The notes: a model not told the origin generated them from the sequence alone. Counted from the first letter of the stretch, positions 35,130-45,095 are shown. The stretch is DNA of 64,000 bases from Alphaproteobacteria bacterium (GCA_011523425.1 WTGU01000146.1:124001-188000); one strand, 5' to 3'. Numbers and translations are program-made.

Positions 35130-36083
35130 ATGGCCAGAAGCAACGGCGGCAGCCGTCTCGACGACGCGGCCCGGGCCGGCTGGCTCTACTACGTCGCGGG
35201 CAACACCCAGGACGAGATCGCGCACAAGCTGGGCGTGTCGCGGCAGTCGGCGCAGAGGCTGGTGTCGCTCGCGGTCAGCGAGAAGCTGATCAAGTTCCGG
35301 CTGGATCACCCTATCGCGCGCTGCATGGAGCTTTCGAGCCAGCTATGCGAGCGCTTCGGCCTGCAATCCTGCGAGATCGTGCCGACGGATCCGGGCGCGC
35401 CCGAGTCGATTACCGGTGTCGCCATCGCCGGCGCTGCCGAGATGCAGAGGCATCTCGATACGAAGACGCCCAGGGTCATCGCCGTGGGGACGGGGCGCGT
35501 CCTGCGCGCCTGCGTCGAGCAGATGCCGTCGATGGACTGCCCGCAGCATCATCTCGTGTCGCTGGTCGGCAACACGATGCCCGACGGCTCCGCCACCGCC
35601 TACAACGTCGTGGTGCGCATGGCCGAGCGTGTGGGCGGACGGCACAACCCGATGCCGCTCCCCGTGCTGGTGCGCAAGCCGGCCGAGCTCCCCATCCTGC
35701 ACAGCCAGGAGCCGGTGGCGAAGACGCTCGGGCTCTGCGCCGACGCCGATGCGACCTTCGTCGGGATCGGCCATATCGACGGCTCGGCCCCGCTCACGGT
35801 GGACGGGTTCATCACCCACGAGGAAAGCCGGGCGCTCATCCGCGTAGGCGCGGCCGGCGAGATCGTCGGCTGGGTCTTCGATGCCGGAGGCAGGCTGATC
35901 GAAGGCCTGACCAACGATCGGGTTTCGAGCGCGCCGCTTGTGCCCGCGAACCCGCGCCCGGTGATCGGGCTGGCTGTCGGCGAACTCAAGGTCGCAGCGA
36001 TTCTCGGGGCAATGCGCGGCCGGCTCATCAATGCGCTGGTGACCGACGAAGCGACGGCCGAGGCCGTTCTGGCGCAGGCCTGA
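35130..36083 (+). CDS. SorC-family sugar-responsive transcriptional regulator
   Basis: 317 residues. A helix-turn-helix near residues 25-47 (TQDEIAHKLGVSRQSAQRLV) is followed by the SorC effector domain, with VIAVGTGRVLRACVEQM and LVSLVGNTMPDGSATAYNVV. The latter holds the sugar-phosphate-binding loop. The end PVIGLAVGELKVAAILGAMRGRLINALVTD is conserved. It likely responds to a phosphorylated polyol or sugar and controls the transporter genes that start 141 bp downstream. Whether it represses or activates is unknown. Confidence 0.88.
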   Translation: MARSNGGSRLDDAARAGWLYYVAGNTQDEIAHKLGVSRQSAQRLVSLAVSEKLIKFRLDHPIARCMELSSQLCERFGLQSCEIVPTDPGAPESITGVAIAGAAEMQRHLDTKTPRVIAVGTGRVLRACVEQMPSMDCPQHHLVSLVGNTMPDGSATAYNVVVRMAERVGGRHNPMPLPVLVRKPAELPILHSQEPVAKTLGLCADADATFVGIGHIDGSAPLTVDGFITHEESRALIRVGAAGEIVGWVFDAGGRLIEGLTNDRVSSAPLVPANPRPVIGLAVGELKVAAILGAMRGRLINALVTDEATAEAVLAQA

Positions 36084-36147
36084 ACACCTTAACGTCTTGG
36101 ATTGAAACAGCTATCTCTGCTCACCGCCGCGCGGGGAGCATTTGGCG

Positions 36148-36200
36148 TTGACTCTAGGAATCTTCTGACTGAGTATTTGCCCGTATTAATAGCAATTGCT
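36148..36200 (+). promoter_or_regulatory. Candidate promoter and operator of the polyol transport genes
   Basis: The gap between the regulator and the binding-protein gene has a TTGACT at 36148-36153 and an A/T-rich stretch after it. A perfect 10-bp palindrome, AGCAATTGCT, lies at 36191-36200, with an adjacent TATTAATA. The palindrome is 25 bp before the ATG, well placed for a SorC-type operator. No clear -10 hexamer sits at the ideal spacing, so the promoter call is tentative. Confidence 0.4.
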
Positions 36201-36224
36201 CAAAGCGAGCATGGAGAGAATGCG

Positions 36225-37538
36225 ATGAAGATCAAGCTTAGTGCCCTGATGGGCGCCGTTGCCGCCACGTGCCTCTTGGCGACCGCGGCGGCGGCCGAGA
36301 CGCTGACGATCGCCACGGTCAACAATGGCGACATGATCCGCATGCAGGGTCTGACCGACGACTTTACCAGCAAGAACCCGGGCATCGAACTGGAGTGGGT
36401 GACGCTGGAGGAGAACATCCTGCGCCAGCGTGTCACCACCGACATCGCCACCAAGGGCGGCCAGTACGACATCATGACCATCGGCACCTACGAGGTTCCG
36501 ATCTGGGGCAAGCAGGGCTGGCTGGTCGGCCTGAACGACCTGCCGGAGAGCTATGACATCGACGACCTGCTGCCAGCGATCCGCGGCGGCCTCACCGTGG
36601 ATGGCGAGCTCTATGCGTCGCCCTTCTACGGCGAGAGCTCGATGGTGATGTACCGCACCGACCTCATGGAGAAGGCCGGGCTCGAGATGCCGGATGCTCC
36701 CACCTGGGACTTCATCGCCCAGGCCGCCCGCGCCATGACCGACAAGGACAACGAGATCTACGGCGTCTGCCTGCGCGGCAAGGCCGGCTGGGGCGAGAAC
36801 GCGGCCTTCATCACGGCCACCTCCAACAGCTTCGGCGCGCGCTGGTTCGACGAGAACTGGAACCCGCAGTTCGACAGCCAGGCGTGGTCGGACACGCTGA
36901 CCTTCTACCTCGGTCTTATGGCCGACGCGGGCCCTCCCGGCGCCTCCTCCAACGGGTTCAACGAGAACCTCGCGCTGTTCCAGACCGGCAAGTGCGGCAT
37001 GTGGATCGACGCCACCGTCGCCGCTTCGTTCGTGACCAATCCGAAGGACTCGACCGTGCACGACAAGGTCGGCTTCGCGCTGGCCCCCGACAACGGGCTC
37101 GGCAAGCGCAGCAACTGGCTCTGGGCCTGGTCGCTGGCGATCCCGGCTGGCTCCGAGAAGGTCGAGGCCGCGAAGAAGTTCATCGCCTGGGCGACGTCGA
37201 AGGACTATCTGGAGCTGGTCGCCTCGAAGGAGGGCTGGGCGAACGTGCCGCCGGGCACCCGCACCTCGCTCTACGAGAACGCGGAATACGCCAAGGTTCC
37301 GTTCGCCAAGATGACGCTGGACAGCATCAATTCGGCGGATCCGACGAACCCGGCGGTCGATCCGGTGCCGTACGTCGGCGTGCAGTTCGTTGCGATCCCG
37401 GAGTTCCAGGGCATCGCCACCGCCGTCGGCCAGCAGTTCTCGGCCGCGCTTGCCGGGACGGTGACCGCCGAGGAGGCGCTGGCTAACGCGCAGGCCCTCA
37501 CGGTCCGGGAAATGACCAAGGCGGGTTACATCCACTAG
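36225..37538 (+). CDS. smoE: Polyol (sorbitol/mannitol) ABC transporter substrate-binding protein
   Basis: 437 residues with a signal peptide (LSALMGAVAATCLLATAAAAE, cleavage near residue 24). The mature protein is a family 1 solute-binding protein: LTIATVNNGDMIRMQGLTDDF, the hinge-like GGQYDIMTIGTYEVPIWGKQGWL, and a long C-terminal lobe. The LEWVTLEENILRQRVTTDIA stretch is typical of the sorbitol/mannitol (SmoE) group. GGAGA precedes the ATG. It is followed by a strong hairpin at 37556-37583, then both permease genes. The operon ends with a mannitol dehydrogenase and fructokinase, which supports polyols as substrates. Confidence 0.9.
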   Translation: MKIKLSALMGAVAATCLLATAAAAETLTIATVNNGDMIRMQGLTDDFTSKNPGIELEWVTLEENILRQRVTTDIATKGGQYDIMTIGTYEVPIWGKQGWLVGLNDLPESYDIDDLLPAIRGGLTVDGELYASPFYGESSMVMYRTDLMEKAGLEMPDAPTWDFIAQAARAMTDKDNEIYGVCLRGKAGWGENAAFITATSNSFGARWFDENWNPQFDSQAWSDTLTFYLGLMADAGPPGASSNGFNENLALFQTGKCGMWIDATVAASFVTNPKDSTVHDKVGFALAPDNGLGKRSNWLWAWSLAIPAGSEKVEAAKKFIAWATSKDYLELVASKEGWANVPPGTRTSLYENAEYAKVPFAKMTLDSINSADPTNPAVDPVPYVGVQFVAIPEFQGIATAVGQQFSAALAGTVTAEEALANAQALTVREMTKAGYIH

Positions 37539-37555
37539 GCTGAGCCTCTTGTTTC

Positions 37556-37583
37556 GGTGGGGGCCGGCGGGCCGGCCCCCACC
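37556..37583 (+). promoter_or_regulatory. Strong hairpin between binding-protein and permease genes
   Basis: Arms GGTGGGGGCCGG and CCGGCCCCCACC form a perfect 12-bp stem with a 4-base loop (CGGG); C37555 and G37584 can extend it. No T-run follows, so it is not a classic terminator. Such a structure after a binding-protein gene commonly blocks 3' exonucleases and raises that protein's level over the permeases; that role is inferred here. Confidence 0.7.
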
Positions 37584-37612
37584 GGACCCGACGCAATCGG
37601 GAGGCCCGATCC

Positions 37613-38485
37613 ATGCCGACGCAACACTCCCGAGTGCATGCGCGGCTGATGATCTCTCCCGCGGTCCTGCTGCTGCTGGGCTGGATGCTCATTCCGCTCG
37701 GGCTCACGGTCTATTTCTCGCTCCTGCGCTACAACCTGCTCATGCCGGGCATGGAACAATGGACCGGCCTGACCAACTACCGCTTCTTCCTCACCGACCC
37801 GGCCTTCTTCGACGCACTCCGGAACACCCTGGTGCTCGTCGGCGGCGTCCTCGCGATCACCGTCATCGGCGGCGTGCTGCTGGCGCTGCTGCTCGATCAG
37901 CCCTTCTGGGGCCGGGGGATCGTCCGCGTCCTGGTGATCGCGCCCTTCTTCATCATGCCGACCGTGTCTGCCCTGGTGTGGAAGAACATGTTCATGAACC
38001 CGGTCTCGGGCCTGTTCGCGCACGCCGCCAAGGGGCTCGGGCTCGAGCCGTTCGACTTCCTGGCGCACGCGCCGCTCTTCTCGATCATCCTGATGGTGAG
38101 CTGGCAGTGGCTGCCGTTCGCCACCCTGATCCTGCTGACCGCCCTGCAGTCTCTCGACAGCGAGCAGCTCGAAGCCTCGGAGATGGACGGCGCGAACTAC
38201 TGGAACCGCTTCCTCTTCATCGTGCTGCCGCACCTCGCGCGCGCGATCACCGTGGTGATCCTGATCCAGACGATCTTCCTGCTGTCGATCTTCGCCGAGA
38301 TCCTGGTGACAACGAACGGCGGCCCCGGCACGGCTTCCACCAACCTGACCTTCCTGATCTACGCCCAGTCGCTCCTGCACTTCGACGTGGGCGGCGGAGC
38401 CGCCGGCGGGATCATCGCCATCATCCTGGCCAACATCGTCGCGATCTTCCTGATGCGGATGATCGGCAAGAACCTGGATGCCTGA
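37613..38485 (+). CDS. smoF: Polyol ABC transporter permease, MalF type
   Basis: 290 residues with six hydrophobic segments, the first at about 13-33. The EAA loop, LEASEMDGANYWNRFLFIVLP, is near residues 185-205. TTNGGPGTASTNLTFLIY follows, as is normal for MalF-like sugar permeases. A short N-terminus (no large P2 domain) is typical of the sorbitol/mannitol group. A GGGAGG site lies ahead of the ATG. It pairs with the MalG-type permease 18 bp downstream. Confidence 0.9.
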   Translation: MPTQHSRVHARLMISPAVLLLLGWMLIPLGLTVYFSLLRYNLLMPGMEQWTGLTNYRFFLTDPAFFDALRNTLVLVGGVLAITVIGGVLLALLLDQPFWGRGIVRVLVIAPFFIMPTVSALVWKNMFMNPVSGLFAHAAKGLGLEPFDFLAHAPLFSIILMVSWQWLPFATLILLTALQSLDSEQLEASEMDGANYWNRFLFIVLPHLARAITVVILIQTIFLLSIFAEILVTTNGGPGTASTNLTFLIYAQSLLHFDVGGGAAGGIIAIILANIVAIFLMRMIGKNLDA

Positions 38486-38503
38486 GGGGAGGGGGATCGC
38501 GAC

Positions 38504-39334
38504 ATGGCACGCAACGTCACACCCGCCCGCAAGGCCACCGTGACGGCCGTCGCCTGGATCATCGGGCTGGCGATCTTCTTCCCGATCCTCTGGACGATCC
38601 TGACCAGCTTCAAGACAGAAGCCGAGGCGATCGCCTCGCCTCCCAGCTTCGTCCTGTTCGACTGGACGCTGGAGAACTTCGCCATCGTTCAGGAGCGCTC
38701 GGACTATTTCCGGCACTTCCTGAACTCGGTGATCATCTCGCTCGGCTCCACAGCGCTAGGGCTGATCATCGCGATCCCGGCGGCCTGGTCGATGGCCTTC
38801 GTCCCCACGAAGCGCACCAAGCACGTCCTGATGTGGATGCTGTCCACCAAGATGCTGCCGCCGGTGGGCGTTCTGGTCCCGATCTACCTGATCTTCCGGG
38901 ACGTCGGATTGCTCGACACGCAAGCCGGGCTGGTGATCGTGCTCACCCTCATCAACCTGCCGATCATCGTCTGGATGCTCTACACCTACTTCAGGGAGAT
39001 TCCCGTCGACATCCTGGAAGCCGCGCGGATGGACGGCGCCACGCTGCGTTCGGAAATCATCCACGTCCTGATGCCGATGGCGGTGCCCGGCATCGCCTCG
39101 ACCCTGCTTCTGAACATCATCCTCGCCTGGAACGAGGCGTTCTGGACCCTGAACCTGACCGCCGCCAAGGCGGCGCCGCTGACGGCCTTCATCGCCGCCT
39201 ACTCGAGCCCCGAAGGCCTGTTCTACGCCAAGTTGAGCGCCGCCAGCACGCTCGCCATCGCACCCATCCTGATCATGGGCTGGTTCAGCCAGAGGCAGCT
39301 CGTGCGCGGGCTCACCTTCGGCGCGGTGAAATAG
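38504..39334 (+). CDS. smoG: Polyol ABC transporter permease, MalG type
   Basis: 276 residues with six hydrophobic segments. The EAA loop ([21 protein letters not shown]) lies at about residues 172-192, and [21 protein letters not shown] marks the polyol group. It ends with [13 protein letters not shown], the standard MalG ending. GGGGAGGGGG precedes the ATG. It completes the membrane channel together with the upstream permease. Confidence 0.9.
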   Translation: MARNVTPARKATVTAVAWIIGLAIFFPILWTILTSFKTEAEAIASPPSFVLFDWTLENFAIVQERSDYFRHFLNSVIISLGSTALGLIIAIPAAWSMAFVPTKRTKHVLMWMLSTKMLPPVGVLVPIYLIFRDVGLLDTQAGLVIVLTLINLPIIVWMLYTYFREIPVDILEAARMDGATLRSEIIHVLMPMAVPGIASTLLLNIILAWNEAFWTLNLTAAKAAPLTAFIAAYSSPEGLFYAKLSAASTLAIAPILIMGWFSQRQLVRGLTFGAVK

Positions 39335-39344
39335 GAGACCCGGC

Positions 39345-40349
39345 ATGGGCCAGATACGACTGGACGCAGTTTCCAAGAGCTTCGGCGACGTGGAGGTGAT
39401 CCGGCCGCTGGACCTGGAGATTTCCGACGGTGAATTCGTGGTCTTCGTCGGCCCGTCGGGCTGCGGCAAGTCCACCCTTCTGCGGCTGATCGCAGGCCTC
39501 GAGGACGTCACCTCCGGCCGTATCGAGATCGACGGGGTGGACGCTACCGCCGTGCCCCCGGCCAAGCGCCGCCTGGCCATGGTGTTCCAGTCCTACGCGC
39601 TCTACCCGCACATGTCGGTGCGCAAGAACATCGCCTTTCCGCTGCGCATGGCGGGGCTCGGCAAGGACGAGCAAATGAGGAAGGTCGAGGAGGCGGCCAG
39701 GGTCCTCAACCTGACCGAGTATCTCGACCGCCGCCCCCGTCAGCTTTCCGGCGGGCAGCGCCAGCGGGTCGCCATCGGCCGGGCCATCGTCCGTGACCCG
39801 ACCGCATTTCTGTTCGACGAGCCGCTCTCGAACCTCGACGCGGCGCTCCGCGTGAACATGCGGCTCGAGATCTCCGAGCTGCACCAGAGCCTCGAGACCA
39901 CCATGGTCTACGTCACCCACGATCAGGTCGAGGCCATGACCATGGCCGAGAAGATCGTCGTGCTGCAAGAGGGCGTGATCGAGCAGGTGGGGAGCCCCAT
40001 GGAGCTCTACAGCGCGCCGCGCAACAGGTTCGTGGCGGGCTTCATCGGCTCGCCCACGATGAACTTCGTCAACGGCGAGGAAGCGGCCCGGCGCGGCGCG
40101 CACAGCATCGGCATCCGCCCGGAGCACCTGACGATCTCGACCACCGACGGAGCCTGGCAGGGCACGGTCGGCGTCGCCGAGCATCTGGGCTCGGACACCT
40201 TCCTCTACGTGCATCTTTCGGATGGCTCGGGAACGCTTACCGTCCGCGCCGGGGGCGAGTACGGCGCGGGCCACGGCGATACCGTCTACCTGACCCCCGA
40301 TCCGGCCAAGCTCCATCGATTCGACGCCGCAGGCCTGCGGATCGAATGA
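39345..40349 (+). CDS. smoK: Polyol ABC transporter ATP-binding protein (MalK/UgpC type)
   Basis: 334 residues. Walker A is GPSGCGKST, the signature is [16 protein letters not shown], Walker B is [12 protein letters not shown] and the switch His is in [10 protein letters not shown]. The last 100 residues form the TOBE-type regulatory domain ([12 protein letters not shown]). It energises the permeases above. It starts 10 bp after smoG. Because it is a MalK-type subunit, it could also serve the solitary MalG permease at 7.2 kb; this is speculation. Confidence 0.92.
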   Translation: MGQIRLDAVSKSFGDVEVIRPLDLEISDGEFVVFVGPSGCGKSTLLRLIAGLEDVTSGRIEIDGVDATAVPPAKRRLAMVFQSYALYPHMSVRKNIAFPLRMAGLGKDEQMRKVEEAARVLNLTEYLDRRPRQLSGGQRQRVAIGRAIVRDPTAFLFDEPLSNLDAALRVNMRLEISELHQSLETTMVYVTHDQVEAMTMAEKIVVLQEGVIEQVGSPMELYSAPRNRFVAGFIGSPTMNFVNGEEAARRGAHSIGIRPEHLTISTTDGAWQGTVGVAEHLGSDTFLYVHLSDGSGTLTVRAGGEYGAGHGDTVYLTPDPAKLHRFDAAGLRIE

Positions 40350-40467
40350 CCGGCAGGGACGGAAAAACGGCGCCGTTCACGCTGCAGGGCCTGAGCGGAA
40401 CGGCTTCACTCATCTCCTCGTACGCGGCGTGCCGCGTCACCCACAACCAGCGGCGCGGACAACAAGA

Positions 40468-41955
40468 ATGAACAGTGTGGTCAAACCTGTGAAACTCTCC
40501 CTCGCCACTCTCGACCGTCTGCCCGGCAGCGTCGCCGGCCCTCGCTACGAGCGGTCATCGCTGAGCCCCGGCATCCTTCATATCGGTGTCGGCAACTTCC
40601 ATCGCTCCCACCAGATGATCTACCTGGACAGGCTCTTCGAGCAGGGCCGCGATCTCGACTGGGCAGTCGTCGGTGCCGGGATGAAGTCCTATGACGCCGA
40701 GCAACGGCGCCGGCTTGAAGCACAGGACTGGCTCACGACGGTGGTCGACCTCAGCGCCGACGGGTCCTCGGCGCGCATCACGGGCTCGATGGTCGATTAC
40801 TGCGAAGTGCGGGCAGGGGCGATCATCGCCCGCCTGACCGACCCGGCGATCCGCATCGTCTCGCTGACGATCACCGAGGGCGGATACTTTATCGATGCGA
40901 CGACCGGTGGTTTCGATGCGGAGCATCCGGAAATCCGCCATGACGTGGAGCATCCCGGCGATCCGCAGACCGTGTTCGGCGTGCTGCTCGCAGCTCTCGA
41001 ACGGCGCCGGGCGCGAAAGATTGCGCCGTTCACCGTGCTCTCCTGTGACAACGTTCCGCACAACGGGGATGTGACCCGCCGGACCGTGCTCGGCCTCGCA
41101 GGCCTGGTCTCAGGCGACCTGCACGACTGGATTGCCGCGAACGTCGCCTTTCCGAACGCGATGGTCGATTGCATCACGCCCGCCACGTCGGAGCGCGAGC
41201 GCGAGCTGGTGGCGGAGCGCTTCGGGCTGGACGATGCCGCCCCTGTCGTCTGCGAGCCCTTCAGGCAGTGGGTGATCGAGGACAACTTCCCCGAGGGCCG
41301 CCCGGCGCTGGAGCATGTCGGCGTGCAATTCGTCGACGACGTCACGCCATACGAGACCATGAAGCTCCGCATCCTCAACGCGAGCCACATGGCAATCGCC
41401 TATCCGTCGGCCCTGCTCGGCTACGAGGCCGTTCACGACGCCATGGACGATAAGGACATCGCGCACTGGATGATGCAGTTGATGCGCCGCGAGGTCATTC
41501 CGGTGCTCACGCCGATTTCCGGCCTCGACTTCGACGACTACCTGACGACCTGTGCCCGGCGCTTCTCGAACCCTGCGCTCGGCGACACCATCGCGCGGCT
41601 TTGCCAGGACGCCTCGAATCGGCTGCCGAAGTTCGTCCTGCCCACGGTCTCGGACGCCCTGGAGCGGGGGGCGCCGATCGAAGGGCTCGCGCTCGAGATC
41701 GCGTTCTGGAGCCGCCTATGCGCCACGGCCGCCGACTGCGGGATCGCCTTGCAAGACCAGAGGAGCGACCAGCTGACCTCTGCAGCCCGCGCCGCGCGGA
41801 GCGACCCCACGGCGTTCCTCGGTCTCTCCGAAGTCTTCGGCGACCTCGGCCAAAGCAAGCGGTTGGAGGAAGCCTTCGCGCGGCAGCTCGAAGAAGTAAC
41901 ATCCAGGGGCCTGCGGGAGGCCCTGCACCGGTTCTTCGACGGCGTGGAGGCGTGA
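40468..41955 (+). CDS. mtlK: Mannitol 2-dehydrogenase (polyol-specific long-chain dehydrogenase)
   Basis: 495 residues. HIGVGNFHRSHQ is the nucleotide-binding start of the family. The catalytic set Lys299, Asn304 and His307 in MKLRILNASHMAIAY has the same spacing as Lys295, Asn300 and His303 of the Pseudomonas enzyme. CDNVPHNGDV is also conserved. It oxidises D-mannitol to fructose (some members also take arabinitol or sorbitol) with NAD. Fructokinase follows by 4 bp, completing the route to fructose-6-phosphate. The upstream gap of 118 bp to smoK has no obvious promoter. Confidence 0.92.
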   Translation: MNSVVKPVKLSLATLDRLPGSVAGPRYERSSLSPGILHIGVGNFHRSHQMIYLDRLFEQGRDLDWAVVGAGMKSYDAEQRRRLEAQDWLTTVVDLSADGSSARITGSMVDYCEVRAGAIIARLTDPAIRIVSLTITEGGYFIDATTGGFDAEHPEIRHDVEHPGDPQTVFGVLLAALERRRARKIAPFTVLSCDNVPHNGDVTRRTVLGLAGLVSGDLHDWIAANVAFPNAMVDCITPATSERERELVAERFGLDDAAPVVCEPFRQWVIEDNFPEGRPALEHVGVQFVDDVTPYETMKLRILNASHMAIAYPSALLGYEAVHDAMDDKDIAHWMMQLMRREVIPVLTPISGLDFDDYLTTCARRFSNPALGDTIARLCQDASNRLPKFVLPTVSDALERGAPIEGLALEIAFWSRLCATAADCGIALQDQRSDQLTSAARAARSDPTAFLGLSEVFGDLGQSKRLEEAFARQLEEVTSRGLREALHRFFDGVEA

Positions 41956-41959
41956 TCCG

Positions 41960-42886
41960 ATGTTGCTCTGCTGCGGTGAAGCCCTGATCGACATGATCCC
42001 GACGCCGACCGCGTCAGGGCAGGAGGGCTATGTGCCGCACGTCGGCGGCGCAGTCTTCAACACCGCGATCGCTCTTGGGCGGCTGGGCGTGCAGACAGGC
42101 ATGCTGACCGGGCTTTCCAGCGATCTGTTCGGCCAGCAATTGACCGCGTCCCTTCATGCGAACCATGTCGACACGTCGCTCGTCGTCACGTCCGACCGTC
42201 CCACCACGCTCGCCTTCGTCCAGCTTACGGATGGCCATGCCTCTTACCTGTTCTACGACGAGAACTCGGCCGGACGGATGCTCGACCGGGCCGACATGCC
42301 GCCGCTGCCCGGCGAGGTCAGCACGCTCTACTTCGGTGGCATCAGCCTGGTCTTCGAGCCCGGCGCCGAGGCCTACGCTGCGCTTCTCAAGCGCGAAGCT
42401 GCGGCCCGCGTCGTCATGCTCGATCCCAACATCCGCCCCGGCTTCATCCGGGACATCAGGCGCTATCGCGACCGTCTGGATCGGATGATCGCGCTGTCGG
42501 ACATCGTGAAAGTCTCTGACGAGGACTTGAACTGGATCTACCCCGGCCCGCAATCGCTGTTCGAGAAGCTGGAATTCGTCCGCCAGGCCGGGCCGCCCGT
42601 CGTGATCCTGACGCGGAGCGGCGCCGGCGCTACCGCCTTCCTGAAGGACGGCACCGAGGTCTCGGTCCCGGTCGACCGCGTCGATGTCGTCGACACGATC
42701 GGCGCGGGCGATACGTTCAATGCGGGCGTGCTGGCCAAGCTCGCGGAACTCGGACTGCTCATCAAGGGGTCGCTCGCTGCCATCGATCCGGATCGGATGC
42801 GCGACGCCTTGCGCTTCGGCGCCCGGGTTGCCGCGATCACCGTGTCCCGCGCCGGGGCGAACCCGCCGTGGCGGCATGAACTCTGA
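41960..42886 (+). CDS. Fructokinase (PfkB-family carbohydrate kinase)
   Basis: 308 residues. The start LLCCGEALIDMIP and the glycine motif HVGGAVFNTAIALGRLG are typical of fructokinases. VVDTIGAGDTFNAG carries the catalytic Asp and anion hole, and the ending GAVRVA-like region (ARVAAITVSRAGANPP) fits. It phosphorylates fructose produced by the mannitol dehydrogenase 4 bp upstream. In related operons this gene is called mtlZ or frk. zwf follows after 74 bp. Confidence 0.9.
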   Translation: MLLCCGEALIDMIPTPTASGQEGYVPHVGGAVFNTAIALGRLGVQTGMLTGLSSDLFGQQLTASLHANHVDTSLVVTSDRPTTLAFVQLTDGHASYLFYDENSAGRMLDRADMPPLPGEVSTLYFGGISLVFEPGAEAYAALLKREAAARVVMLDPNIRPGFIRDIRRYRDRLDRMIALSDIVKVSDEDLNWIYPGPQSLFEKLEFVRQAGPPVVILTRSGAGATAFLKDGTEVSVPVDRVDVVDTIGAGDTFNAGVLAKLAELGLLIKGSLAAIDPDRMRDALRFGARVAAITVSRAGANPPWRHEL

Positions 42887-42960
42887 CCGCATGCCCACTT
42901 GATCGGTCGGGGCAGCGGACTACGTCTATCGATGCCGTCCTCAACTGAGGTGGACTGAGC

Positions 42961-44424
42961 ATGGTTGCGCGGGTCATTCCGGTGGATCCCTTCGATCTCG
43001 TGGTCTTCGGCGGCACGGGCGATCTCGCGCGGCGCAAGCTGCTGCCCGGGCTCTATCGCCGCATGCTCGCGGGCCAGGCGTTGCCGGAATCGCGGATCGT
43101 CGCCGTCGGCCGCAGGGAGCTCGACGCCGACGGCTATCGCCGCATGGCCGAGGCGGCGCTGAAGGAGCATGCGGGCACGGACGCGCCGGATCCCGACCGG
43201 ATGGCAGCCTTCCTCGCCATGCTCGACTACGTGCGCGTCGAAGCGGAGGGCGAGGGCGGCTGGGCGTCGCTCGCCGCAAGCCTCGAGGGCTCTGCGCGCA
43301 TGCGGGCCTTCTATCTCTCGGTGGTGCCGCACCTCTTCGGCCCGATCGCCGAACGGGTGGCGCGGAGCGGTTGCCGGACACCCGACACGCGGCTGGTCGT
43401 CGAGAAGCCGTTCGGCCGCGATCTCGAGAGCGCGCAGGCGCTGAACCGCCGGCTCGCGACGCTGTTCGAGGAGCGCCAGATCTACCGGATCGACCACTAT
43501 CTCGGGAAGGAGACCGTGCAGAACCTGATGGCGCTGCGCTTCGCCAACGCGCTGTTCGAGCCCATCTGGAACGCCCGCCATGTCGACCATGTGCAGATCA
43601 CCGTCGCCGAGCGGGTCGGCGTCGGCGGTCGGGACGCCTACTACGAGCGCAACGGCGCGCTTCGCGACATGATGCAGAACCATCTCCTGCAGCTTCTCTG
43701 CCTCATCGCCATGGAGCCACCGGCGCACTTCGAGCCGGACGCGGTGCGCGACGAGAAGCTCAAGGTGCTGCGCAGCCTGAAGCCGCTGGAGGAGCTGGGC
43801 TGCGTGGTACTGGGCCAGTATCGCGGCATCGATGGCGAGGCGGGTTATCCGGAGGATGCGGAGAACCCCGCATCGCGCACCGAGAGCTTCGCGGCGATCA
43901 AGGCGGAGATCGCCAACTGGCGCTGGAACGGGGCGCCGTTCTACCTACGCACCGGCAAGCGGCTGCGGGCGCGGATGTCGGAGATCGCCATCGTCTTCAA
44001 GGACGCGCCGCATTCGATCTTCCCCGAGAGCGCGGGAGGCACGCATCCCAACGTGCTGGCGATCAGGTTGCAGCCGGACGAGGGGATCACGCTCAGACTG
44101 ACCATCAAGGAGCCGGGCCCCGGCGGCATGCGGCTCTGCGAGGCGCCGCTCGACATGACCTTCGCCGAGACCCTGGGCGCAGAAGGGCTGAGCATGCCGG
44201 ATGCCTACGAGCGGCTGGTGATGGACGTGATTCGCGGCGACCAGACGCTGTTCATGCGCGGCGACGAGGTCGAGGCGGCCTGGCGCTGGATCGATCCGAT
44301 CATCGCTGCGACGGAGGCCGCGCCCGAGCGGCCGCAGGCTTACGACAGCTATTCGTCAGGCCCCGAAGATGCGCTGATGCTGATGCATCGCGACGGCCGA
44401 CGCTGGCGCGCGGTCGCGGCGTGA
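42961..44424 (+). CDS. zwf: Glucose-6-phosphate 1-dehydrogenase
   Basis: 487 residues. The NADP motif is LVVFGGTGDLARRKLLPGLY, the active-site stretch is YRIDHYLGKETVQNL with the essential His and Lys, and FYLRTGKRL is conserved. It commits glucose-6-phosphate to the Entner-Doudoroff or pentose-phosphate route. Its stop overlaps the pgl start. The three genes zwf-pgl-edd are contiguous, a common alphaproteobacterial order. Confidence 0.95.
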   Translation: MVARVIPVDPFDLVVFGGTGDLARRKLLPGLYRRMLAGQALPESRIVAVGRRELDADGYRRMAEAALKEHAGTDAPDPDRMAAFLAMLDYVRVEAEGEGGWASLAASLEGSARMRAFYLSVVPHLFGPIAERVARSGCRTPDTRLVVEKPFGRDLESAQALNRRLATLFEERQIYRIDHYLGKETVQNLMALRFANALFEPIWNARHVDHVQITVAERVGVGGRDAYYERNGALRDMMQNHLLQLLCLIAMEPPAHFEPDAVRDEKLKVLRSLKPLEELGCVVLGQYRGIDGEAGYPEDAENPASRTESFAAIKAEIANWRWNGAPFYLRTGKRLRARMSEIAIVFKDAPHSIFPESAGGTHPNVLAIRLQPDEGITLRLTIKEPGPGGMRLCEAPLDMTFAETLGAEGLSMPDAYERLVMDVIRGDQTLFMRGDEVEAAWRWIDPIIAATEAAPERPQAYDSYSSGPEDALMLMHRDGRRWRAVAA

Positions 44425-45074
44425 CGCAGATCGTCGAGGCCGCGGACGGGCGCGCGCTGGCCCGTCTTCTCGCCGGCGAGGTCACAGCGGTGCTGGACGC
44501 GGCGATTCGAGACACCGGCCGCGCCGCGCTGGCCGTACCGGGCGGCACCACGCCCGCCGCGTTCCTCACCGCGCTCGGCGGCCATGCGCTCGACTGGGCG
44601 TCCGTCGCGGTGACGCTCACCGACGAGCGCTGCGTCCCCGCCGACCATCCGCGCTCGAACCGGCGCCTGCTGGGCGAGACGCTGTTCGCCGGCCCGGCCC
44701 GCGCCGCGCGCTTCGTGGCGCTCGACGACGTGCGCGCACTCGCGGCGCTCCTGCCGCTCGACGCCTGCGTGCTGGGGATGGGAGAGGACCTGCACATCGC
44801 CTCGCTCTTCCCCGGCGCCGACCGGCTCGACGAGGCGCTTTCGGCGGACTGCGGCACGCCGGCGCTGCGGCTCCGCGCCCCTGGTGCGCCGGAGAAGCGC
44901 GTCACCCTCACCGCGCCGGCGCTGACCGGGGCGGGCCGGTGCTTCGTGCTGATCCACGGCGCGGCAAAGCGCGCGGCGCTCGACGGGGCACGGAATACGG
45001 CCGGCCCTGCCGAGGCGCCGGTCCGCCTGGTCCTCGACGGGCCGCGCCCCGCCACGGTCTACTGGGCGCCGTAA
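44421..45074 (+). CDS. pgl: 6-phosphogluconolactonase
   Basis: 217 residues from a GTG that overlaps the zwf stop (GTGA). The family blocks are LAVPGGTTPAAFLTAL, the substrate loop VTLTDERCVPADHPRSNRRLL and VLGMGEDLHIASLFPG (the usual GxDGHTAS is here GEDLHIAS, a slight divergence). HGAAKRAAL near the end is also usual. It hydrolyses the lactone made by Zwf. Confidence 0.92.
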   Translation: MTQIVEAADGRALARLLAGEVTAVLDAAIRDTGRAALAVPGGTTPAAFLTALGGHALDWASVAVTLTDERCVPADHPRSNRRLLGETLFAGPARAARFVALDDVRALAALLPLDACVLGMGEDLHIASLFPGADRLDEALSADCGTPALRLRAPGAPEKRVTLTAPALTGAGRCFVLIHGAAKRAALDGARNTAGPAEAPVRLVLDGPRPATVYWAP

Positions 45075-45095
45075 GGCAACGATCGGGAGAGCCCG

